Assembly: GCA_965242745.1 (NCBI GenBank)
Contig: CBDETG010000035.1
Coordinates: forward strand, 160,937-224,936
DNA: 64,000 bases
Origin: JABAAI01 sp965242745
GTDB taxonomy: Bacteria > Spirochaetota > Leptospiria > Leptospirales > Leptonemataceae
Direction of reading: 5' to 3'
A model generated the notes under the pieces. It saw nothing but the letters and a program-made list of their open reading frames with translations, ran no database searches and was not told the origin of the DNA. Within the stretch, counting starts at the first letter, position 1. Every line of letters starts with the position of its first letter. Of the stretch, positions 9,162 through 15,610 are shown in pieces. Made by a program: the position numbers and the translations under genes.

Positions 9162-10100
9162 ATGACTCTTTTAGAACTATTATTTATGTATTCTTATCGC
9201 TTGGGCATACCGCTTTATTTGTGTTTTTTTCTATGTCTTGCCTTTGGATGCCGCTGCCAAAAGCTGCAATACTGGGGAGAAAAAGATCGCGCAGAAAAAG
9301 ATCACCTCGAACGTTCACTCGAACGTTCATATAAACAAAAGGAATCAGAAATCGCAAAATGGCAAAGCAGGCTGCAAATTAGCTGGGAGCAAAGCCGCAA
9401 ACTTCATGAAAACATAGGAGCATTGATGAAAGAAACGCAATTACAAGGACAACTTTCTCGTAAAATTGGCCAAGCTTATCTGCAAACAGGCCGCTATGAC
9501 TTGGCTTCCTATTACTACAAAGAGGCTTTGGCGAATTCCTGGCCTGCAAGCAAGGACATGAGGGACAGGCATTCGCAATCGCGCTTTGAAGCGTCCCTAT
9601 CATTTTTCGATCAGGCTTTGCTCAAGCAGGCTCCCAATCCAGATCTTATGTATGAAGCAGCTCTGGCCTATGCCAATGCCTCGCGCGCTCTGGGCTGGGA
9701 GCAGCAGCGCTTTCAGATAGCGTACAAGCTTCTAAGAGCTATGCTAGGTCTCCGTCCTGAAGACACGCGCGCCATGTATCAGCTGGCTTTGCTCTATGCA
9801 AAAACCACGCTCCACAGATACCGTAAGCCAGAGAAAGCCATAAAACTCCTGCGCAAAGCGCTACTTTTGGAAGAAAAAAATATATCTGCCCGCTTTGCTT
9901 TAGCTCATGTGCTTGCCCAAGAAGGCGAATTAGAGGAGTCTGCAAAGGAATACGGCGCTATCCAGGAATTGCTGGTGAAACTGCATGGACAAGGTATCAT
10001 AAAGGGCCTATTGGCAAGACATCCCAATTACATACGCGCCCGCAAAAACCAAGAGAAGCTGCAAGCATGTATGCGATCTGAAAAGGAGTGTAATTTTTGA
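9162..10100 (+). CDS. TPR-repeat lipoprotein
   Basis: A 312-residue protein with a hydrophobic N-terminal signal ending in CLAFGC, a plausible spirochaete-style lipobox. A charged helical segment follows (about residues 40-85), and then tetratricopeptide-like helices: YLQTGRYDLASYYYKEALA, YQLALLYAKTTLHRYRKPE and ARFALAHVLAQEGELEESA. TPR units usually mediate protein contacts, here probably at the periplasmic face of a membrane. It is divergent from the ATP-grasp fusion across an 87-bp gap and lies 68 bp upstream of dprA. An in-frame ATG at 9189 would give a shorter signal peptide. Confidence 0.75.
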   Translation: MTLLELLFMYSYRLGIPLYLCFFLCLAFGCRCQKLQYWGEKDRAEKDHLERSLERSYKQKESEIAKWQSRLQISWEQSRKLHENIGALMKETQLQGQLSRKIGQAYLQTGRYDLASYYYKEALANSWPASKDMRDRHSQSRFEASLSFFDQALLKQAPNPDLMYEAALAYANASRALGWEQQRFQIAYKLLRAMLGLRPEDTRAMYQLALLYAKTTLHRYRKPEKAIKLLRKALLLEEKNISARFALAHVLAQEGELEESAKEYGAIQELLVKLHGQGIIKGLLARHPNYIRARKNQEKLQACMRSEKECNF

Positions 10101-10168
10101 AAAGGGCCTTCTCTTTGCTGTTCTGTATTTTTTGCGATCATCTATGATCCAAAGCAAAGCTGTATCAT

Positions 10169-11245
10169 ATGCCAAATCCAGGCCTTTCTTTAGAAGAAGC
10201 GCTTTTTCTATCCCATTTACCTTATAGGAGAGCTGTATTTCATTGTGGAGCTTGGAAGCAGACAAATGGGCCTGGGTCGCAGGAATGGAATGCCTTTCTC
10301 AAAACATTTTTTCTGCCAAAAGAATTAGCGCAGGCTCGCCGCCAGGCATCGCTTACAGGGGAGCTCTCATCTTTGTCTATAGCCTCTTATGCCTGTCCTA
10401 TAGAATTCCTTTCTTTTTGGGACGAGGCTTATCCTGCGCAACTGGCAGCCATTTATGACCCTCCTCCCATCCTTTTTTCTTGGGGAAGCAAGTGGACATC
10501 CTACGAGAAATATTTGGCTTTGGTAGGCACACGAGCAGCGCATCCTTTGTGCAAAGCGGCCACGCAAGCTTTTATCAAAGAGCAAAAGAAAATGTTTCTC
10601 GCTGGCGAGAGAAACAAGGGGGAGGCTATGGGAAAGCTTTGCATTGTTTCAGGCTTGGCGCTTGGAGTGGACAGGCTGGCTCATATGAGCGCAATAGAGC
10701 AGGGGCTGCCCGGCATAGCCGTTTTAGGTTCTGGTTTAAACAAAGCCAGCCCAATCAGGAATCTGGACCTGATTCGCTCTTCTTTCAAGAAGGGAGCCCC
10801 ATTTACGCTGCTTACAGAATTCCCGCCTCATACCCCAGCTTGCCCCATGCACTTCCCCAGGCGCAACCGTATTATTGCCGGCTTAGTTGAAGCAGTCTGC
10901 GTAATACAAGCGCCGAGGAAAAGCGGCGCCTTGATCACTGCGCGTTATGCCATGGAGGAAGGCAGAGATGTCTTGGTCTTCGACCATCCTCTTTTTCATA
11001 AGCAAGCAGGCTCTAATGAAGGCGGGCAAAGGCTTTTATCCAGCGGCGCGCAGGCCGTGAAACTGCCATGTTTGCATCAAAGGATCAAAAGCGCTCCCTC
11101 TCCTTCTTACAAAAGCACCCCACAGCAACTGGAATTCTGGCGTTCTCAACTACAAGGCGCACAATACTTGGGCTCTTCTCATTACTTACTTGCTGAAGAT
11201 GAGACAGACCCGCAAGAAGAAAAAGACCTTGACAGCAAGGCATAG
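10169..11245 (+). CDS. dprA: DNA-processing protein DprA
   Basis: DprA protects incoming single-stranded DNA and loads RecA during transformation. The Rossmann-fold core is clear: YLALVGTRAAHP, CIVSGLALGVDRLAHMSAI, GIAVLGSGLNKASP, then FPRRNRIIAGLVEAVCVIQA, KSGALITARYAMEEGRDVLVF and QRLLSSGAQAV. The length (358) suits the family, with a short C-terminal tail. No good ribosome-binding site precedes the ATG. The stop codon lies inside the first short unit of the repeat region that follows, so the repeats begin within the last codons of the gene. Confidence 0.93.
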   Translation: MPNPGLSLEEALFLSHLPYRRAVFHCGAWKQTNGPGSQEWNAFLKTFFLPKELAQARRQASLTGELSSLSIASYACPIEFLSFWDEAYPAQLAAIYDPPPILFSWGSKWTSYEKYLALVGTRAAHPLCKAATQAFIKEQKKMFLAGERNKGEAMGKLCIVSGLALGVDRLAHMSAIEQGLPGIAVLGSGLNKASPIRNLDLIRSSFKKGAPFTLLTEFPPHTPACPMHFPRRNRIIAGLVEAVCVIQAPRKSGALITARYAMEEGRDVLVFDHPLFHKQAGSNEGGQRLLSSGAQAVKLPCLHQRIKSAPSPSYKSTPQQLEFWRSQLQGAQYLGSSHYLLAEDETDPQEEKDLDSKA

Positions 11246-11340
11246 GCATTGGCATTGGTCTGGCGCAGCGACTTCCATGACGGCAAGGCATTGGCATTGG
11301 TCTGACGGCAAGGCATAGGCATTGGTCTGGCGCAGCGACT
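11235..11340 (+). repeat. Short degenerate repeats at the end of dprA
   Basis: Three overlapping copies of a unit built from GCAAGGCATTGGCATTGGTC, some extended by TGGCGCAGCGACTTCCATG, run from the dprA stop to the first 137-bp unit. GCAAGGCATAGGCATTG occurs at 11235-11251 and again at 11308-11324. Its reverse complement lies inside every downstream 137-bp unit, so these pieces can pair with the array. Confidence 0.8.
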
Positions 11341-11402
11341 TCCATGTCTTAGCGCCAGACTCTCGCACCTCCTGTGCTCGTGACGCAATGCCTATGCCTT
11401 GC
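11308..11402. repeat. Nested inverted repeat at the head of the 137-bp array
   Basis: GCAAGGCATAGGCATTG (11308-11324) pairs with CAATGCCTATGCCTTGC (11386-11402), a perfect 17-bp arm. Inside it GTCTGGCGC (11325-11333) pairs with GCGCCAGAC (11352-11360). The result is a two-step cruciform or RNA hairpin whose right half recurs in each 137-bp unit. Confidence 0.75.
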
Positions 11403-11896
11403 ACTGGATTGTTGTAGTATGTACAGCAGCAGAATGGGTATAGGCCTGTGCTACAGCCCTAAAACGTTGCCGGGACATCCATGTCTTAGCGCCAGACTCT
11501 CGCACCTCCTGTGCTCGTGACGCAATGCCTATGCCTTGCACTGGATTGTTGTAGTATGTACAGCAGCAGAATGGGTATAGGCCTGTGCTACAGCCCTAAA
11601 ACGTTGCCGGGACATCCATGTCTTAGCGCCAGACTCTCGCACCTCCTGTGCTCGTGACGCAATGCCTATGCCTTGCACTGGATTGTTGTAGTATGTACAG
11701 CAGCAGAATGGGTATAGGCCTGTGCTACAGCCCTAAAACGTTGCCGGGACATCCATGTCTTAGCGCCAGACTCTCGCACCTCCTGTGCTCGTGACGCAAT
11801 GCCTATGCCTTGCACTGGATTGTTGTAGTATGTACAGTAGCAGAATGGGTATAGGCCTGTGCTACAGCCCTAAAACGTTGCCGGGACATCCATGTC
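11341..11896 (+). repeat. Four tandem 137-bp repeats plus partial fifth
   Basis: Units start at 11341, 11478, 11615 and 11752, exactly 137 bp apart, with a partial copy of eight bases at 11889. The copies are almost identical; the fourth differs by one base (GTACAGTAG instead of GTACAGCAG). The period is not a multiple of three and no frame stays open through the units, so the array is noncoding. Each unit holds CAATGCCTATGCCTTGC and GCGCCAGAC, inverted with respect to sequences just upstream. The stretch after it (11897-12088) shows nothing I recognise. Confidence 0.92.
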
Positions 11897-12088
11897 GCAA
11901 CGTTGTATATGTGGCGTACGGTTGCATACAACTTGGGCGGGGCTGTGACAATGTGGCGTCTGGGGATAGGCGGCGGGGGAAGTGATGGCGCCTGCGTTGT
12001 TGTAGTAAGCGGCCTTGGTCTTGATGACGGCGGGTCTTATATTATGAAGGCTTGCATAGCACAGCTATGAGATGAGTCATCTGATGGA

Positions 12089-12754
12089 TTATTGCAAGAC
12101 AATATGAAAAGTAATACGGAAGGTATCGTAAATGAGTTTATCGCCAAGCCCTTCAAAGAACTTGCCTGACTTATATTTTACATTGAACAAAGTCCGATCT
12201 AGTTTCAAAAGGCCCTTGGCATGGATTTGATCAGGCTTTTGGCGAAACTGAATTTGCGCTGGGAAGCGAATCTTACGCGTAACGCCGCGTATTGTAATCT
12301 TTGCTTGCACTATATACTTTTGGGGCGCATTTGCAGCTACATTTTTCTGAGAAGCTTGAGGCCTTGCGTCCAGAATGCGCAATTTGGCAGTTGGATACTT
12401 GGCGCTGTGGAAAAAATCTTCTGACTTGAGATGATCGACCAGTTTTTGATTGTATTTTGGATTGCGCACGTCACTGCATGTGATACTGTTCATATCGATG
12501 ATAAAAGAGCCGCGTAGGCGCTTGTTTTTAAGGCGCAAGCGGCCGCTTTTCACGCTAACAAAGCCAGTATGTTTGCCAGAAACTTTAGCGCCTTCCCACT
12601 CCACTTGGCTACGCTTGATATCAACTTGATAGTTACGAGGCTTGGCAAGCAAAGGCGATGCCTTTAGCGATGCCAATAAGATCAACATTGCATGCGCAGT
12701 CAGGTAGCATGTGACTCTGAGTTTCTTAGATGGGTAAAGGGTGGATCTTTTCAT
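12089..12754 (-). CDS. YceI-family periplasmic protein
   Basis: A 221-residue protein that begins with a basic, then hydrophobic signal region (YLTAHAMLILLASLKASPLLA) and continues as a YceI lipocalin-like barrel: NYQVDIKRSQVEWEGAKVSGKHTG at the start, LKSEDFFHSAKYPTAKLRI in the middle and RTLFNVKYKSG near the end. YceI proteins bind polyisoprenoid or other lipophilic ligands in the periplasm. An upstream GTG/TTG-type extension to 12814 is open, but the ATG at 12754 gives the better signal peptide. Confidence 0.85.
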   Translation of the reverse strand: MKRSTLYPSKKLRVTCYLTAHAMLILLASLKASPLLAKPRNYQVDIKRSQVEWEGAKVSGKHTGFVSVKSGRLRLKNKRLRGSFIIDMNSITCSDVRNPKYNQKLVDHLKSEDFFHSAKYPTAKLRILDARPQASQKNVAANAPQKYIVQAKITIRGVTRKIRFPAQIQFRQKPDQIHAKGLLKLDRTLFNVKYKSGKFFEGLGDKLIYDTFRITFHIVLQ

Positions 12755-13030
12755 AATTGTACACAAGCTTGTTGTAGTGATCAAAATGCAAGTTCTGCAA
12801 TTTGCACAACGCAAACTTTAGGCGCAAATTGATACAATGCGAGTGAAGTGTCAATTCAAAAACAAAGGCGATAGAAAACGATCTTTTACCGCGTAAAAAT
12901 ATGCTAAGCCCGGAAAGCTGCCTCCAAGTTCAGCCTCATCTTGCGTTGCTTGAGACACAAACAAAAGATGTCTATCTAAGCAGGATAAGATGATAGCTTA
13001 GGACTTAGGAGCCAGCAGCAACTAGAACAA

Positions 13031-13372
13031 CTAGAAATTGAAACTTTCCAAAGCCTCATCTACGCTGCGGAAGATTTCAAAAACAGCTGCAAGACGCGTG
13101 ATTTCCATCAATCGCTCTACTTCCGCATTCAAAGCCGTAAAAACAATACGTCCATTCATGGCTTCTACGTGCTTGTAAATATTTAAAAACACGCCTAAAG
13201 CTGCTGAATTCAAAAAAGGAACCCGCTTGAGATCCATAATAAACTTAGGCGCTTGTCCTGGCTGTATACAGTTTTCAACTTTTTCTGCCAGCTTGTACTC
13301 ATCTCCAGCTTTGATAGCTCCTTCTATGTAGACGATATGTACTTCACCCTTTGTTTGTACCCTTATTTTCAT
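13031..13372 (-). CDS. STAS-domain anti-sigma factor antagonist
   Basis: A 113-residue single STAS domain. The motif PFLNSAALGVFL places the phosphorylatable Ser at residue 56, as in SpoIIAA/RsbV-type antagonists that bind an anti-sigma kinase when unphosphorylated. The remaining parts (VHIVYIEGAI at the first strand and RIVFTALNAEVERLMEITRL near the end) fit. No kinase or phosphatase partner is in the window, but a sigma-like gene lies 600 bp upstream on the same strand. Confidence 0.88.
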   Translation of the reverse strand: MKIRVQTKGEVHIVYIEGAIKAGDEYKLAEKVENCIQPGQAPKFIMDLKRVPFLNSAALGVFLNIYKHVEAMNGRIVFTALNAEVERLMEITRLAAVFEIFRSVDEALESFNF

Positions 13373-13512
13373 GATAAACCCCCGCTAATATAGTAACGAA
13401 ACGTAAATTAAAGAAGTTACTCTTAATGTCTAAAGAGATATTTAAGAAAAGATATTCATTTCCTTTTAATGAAATATTTAAGAAAGAGGCGCTTGGCTTT
13501 TGACAAACTCTC

Positions 13513-13995
13513 TTACCAATTCCCCTTTATTTTGTTGCCTTCTTTCATCTCAAATTCCAAGACAAGCACCTGATTTACATACATCATGTACGAAGCAGGC
13601 TCTAAAGAAGCCAAAAGAAAGGAGGCAGACAAATCCAGACAAGACTTTCTCAAGAGCTCCTTATCTTTGTAAAGATAAATTTCTATGGGAAGGGAGTTTT
13701 TTTTCCCCCTTACAAGTATAAGCTGAAAAGAAGTATCCTGATTCCCCAACTGCAAGAGTACATAGTCTTCCTTATCTTCGTTCCCTTTATGTATGTTTGA
13801 CTTGCCAAGTACGATGACTTGGGAATACATAATATAATTATGGCATAATATATCCTTATCACCAACAAGGCCCCCGCTGGGTGGCAGGTCTTGCTTAAAG
13901 TCAGCTATTGCAGAGCGCAGCCTTTTTTGCACGCGCGTTTTGGGATAGGCTGATCTTAGGAGGCGCTCAGGTTTATACATCTCGAGGTTTTTCAT
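13513..13995 (-). CDS. Unknown small protein overlapping the sigma-like gene
   Basis: I do not recognise this 160-residue protein. The N-terminal quarter is basic (KPERLLRSAYPKTRVQKRLR) and the rest looks like alternating strands (DYVLLQLGNQDTSFQLILV, SLPIEIYLYKD), perhaps a small PilZ-like or beta-sandwich fold; that is only a guess. The ATG at 13995 overlaps the last 23 bases of the sigma-like gene, implying translational coupling and a related job, for example as its regulator. Confidence 0.6.
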   Translation of the reverse strand: MKNLEMYKPERLLRSAYPKTRVQKRLRSAIADFKQDLPPSGGLVGDKDILCHNYIMYSQVIVLGKSNIHKGNEDKEDYVLLQLGNQDTSFQLILVRGKKNSLPIEIYLYKDKELLRKSCLDLSASFLLASLEPASYMMYVNQVLVLEFEMKEGNKIKGNW

Positions 13996-14893
13996 TTGTA
14001 ATTCCAGGGGAGGCCTCCGAAAAGGCAAGCGCTGTGTTGCGGCGCTCGGCGCGAATCATGATATCTTCCAGGTGACGAGCTGCAATACGCAAGCGGCGTG
14101 AAATAGTAGATTTGCTGACCGTAAGTAAATTTGCTATGCGGGTCATCTCGCCCACAGTATTTAACTGTTGCAGCGTTTTGTGCGCATAGCGCTTTCTTTG
14201 GCTAAGGCGCTGTACCTCTATATGGCTTGCACTTTGATGGATACGTTGATTCAAATAAGCGATGCGCTCCCTGCATACTTGCGTCTTTTTGCTTTGCTTT
14301 TCTCTCCGTGCGCGCCCTTGCGCTATAAAGGATTGCACTTTGCTTGCTGAGCCTGTCTTTTGAATTACAAAATCAAGCTCATGAATATTCAATTCCAAAC
14401 CTAAATGGAGCTTCACAAGCAGACTCATATGCATAGGCAGCATAGAAAGCAAATGACTATGCTCTTCCTTAGGGCTGTTTTCTTTCAAAACATCATGGTA
14501 GAAGGCGCTGGGCGCGCTTTCCAAGGTTTCAGGCATAAAATGTTTCTCTTCGATCTGGCGCCTTCGCCTATAGCGTACATAATTAAAAAAAGCATGCCTT
14601 ACATATACGATCAAAAAAGGAAGGAAAGGTCTGTCTTTGTTTTTGTTAAAGGCTTGAAAACAAGCGTCCAGCTTTTCATAAAAATCCACGCAAAAGTCAT
14701 GGGCTAATTCTCTATCCGTAGTCAGGGCATAAGCGCTTCTGGTAAGGACATGCCAAGTTTCCTTCATTACTTGTTCTAGATCATGCGTGCGATCATAGAG
14801 CTCAGGCAAATGATCAAGGTTATTATATTGCTTATACCTGACTTTGTATTGTCTATTCATAACAATAATAGGTGCATAAAGATATTCCTGCAC
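13973..14893 (-). CDS. Sigma-70-like transcription factor
   Basis: A 306-residue protein laid out like an ECF-type sigma factor with extra length. The segment ELAHDFCVDFYEKLDACF plus FLPFLIVYVRHAFFNYVRYR resembles sigma region 2 (core binding and -10 recognition). Near the C-terminus MTRIANLLTVSKSTISRRLR is a helix-turn-helix like region 4. Between them is an unusually long basic, coiled linker (about residues 190-245). The family is inferred from architecture. Start is GTG at 14893 or ATG at 14860; neither has a strong ribosome-binding site. The following gene overlaps its end. Confidence 0.6.
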   Translation of the reverse strand: MQEYLYAPIIVMNRQYKVRYKQYNNLDHLPELYDRTHDLEQVMKETWHVLTRSAYALTTDRELAHDFCVDFYEKLDACFQAFNKNKDRPFLPFLIVYVRHAFFNYVRYRRRRQIEEKHFMPETLESAPSAFYHDVLKENSPKEEHSHLLSMLPMHMSLLVKLHLGLELNIHELDFVIQKTGSASKVQSFIAQGRARREKQSKKTQVCRERIAYLNQRIHQSASHIEVQRLSQRKRYAHKTLQQLNTVGEMTRIANLLTVSKSTISRRLRIAARHLEDIMIRAERRNTALAFSEASPGITNEKPRDV

Positions 14894-14970
14894 GACTCTT
14901 TTTTTTGATTTCGATATTTATTTTTGTATTTTCGGAATGATGGAGCAAAAAATAAGGCAAGACATGACAT

Positions 14971-15004
14971 AATACTTAGCTTATGAAAACATAAGCTAAG
15001 TATT
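14971..15004 (-). terminator. Hairpin between ssb and the sigma-like gene
   Basis: A perfect 15-bp stem (arm AATACTTAGCTTATG, 4-base AAAA loop on the plus strand) lies 58 bp past the ssb stop. No long T-run follows on the minus strand, so termination may be weak or factor-dependent. It could also separate ssb transcription from the downstream sigma-like gene. Confidence 0.5.
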
Positions 15005-15061
15005 TTAAGGCATTCTCTTTTTGCTTCTTATACAAAAAGTAAAGATATGCGCAAAAATGAT

Positions 15062-15421
15062 TCAGGCAGCTGCCTCTTTTGCGCGTCCATTTGCTTTTTG
15101 TGATAGGCGGGAATCAAAACGCACAGACCGCGCAACGACTTTGATACGGCTGTGTTTTTTACCTGCCTTGTCTTCCCAACGGTCCTCACGTAATTCACCT
15201 TGTACAGTTACCCGGCTTCCCTTGCGCAGGTACTGACTACATATTTCCGCAAGCTTCTCCCAGCATTCCACAGGGAAATAACTTACCGCCTTGCCTTGCC
15301 CATTCCATTCGTGGTTTGCAGCCACGCGAAATTGAGCCACTGTTTTATTGCTCGATGTATGTCTGACCTCAGGGTCTGCCGTGAGGTTGCCATCCATAAT
15401 CACTTGAGCTATATTTTGCAT
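15062..15421 (-). CDS. ssb: Single-stranded DNA-binding protein
   Basis: A 119-residue OB-fold protein: MQNIAQVIMDGNLTADPEVRH, VAQFRVAANHEWNG, YFPVECWEKLAEICSQYLRKGSRVTVQGELREDRWED. It coats single-stranded DNA in replication and repair. The acidic C-terminal tip (DDIPF-like) that normally recruits partner proteins is missing; the protein ends Lys-Glu-Ala-Ala-Ala. This suggests an auxiliary SSB rather than the main one. AGAGGAT precedes the ATG at good spacing. Confidence 0.9.
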   Translation of the reverse strand: MQNIAQVIMDGNLTADPEVRHTSSNKTVAQFRVAANHEWNGQGKAVSYFPVECWEKLAEICSQYLRKGSRVTVQGELREDRWEDKAGKKHSRIKVVARSVRFDSRLSQKANGRAKEAAA

Positions 15422-15610
15422 ATTCTATCCTCTCTTTACACATAAAAATACAAGGATGTTATCCTGCCAGATTGCATCCTTGAGGCAAGCCTTAGAGCTA
15501 AGCCTTACTCTTTTAAGGTTTTTTGCTAAGCTTTTGTTTTACTTTTTTTTCATAGGGAGTATAAATAAAATTTGACACTCTCCGTCATGGTCTAACCTTA
15601 CAATATAGGG

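Noticed and set aside
11341..11896. CRISPR array
   Set aside because: The units are contiguous identical 137-bp repeats with no unique spacers and no cas genes nearby.
11785..11985. 66-codon frame through the last 137-bp repeat
   Set aside because: The repeat period breaks reading frames between units, so the frame is by chance.
15572..15604. TTGACA and TACAAT as a promoter for the large methylase
   Set aside because: The spacing is 21 bases, too long for a standard sigma-70 promoter.
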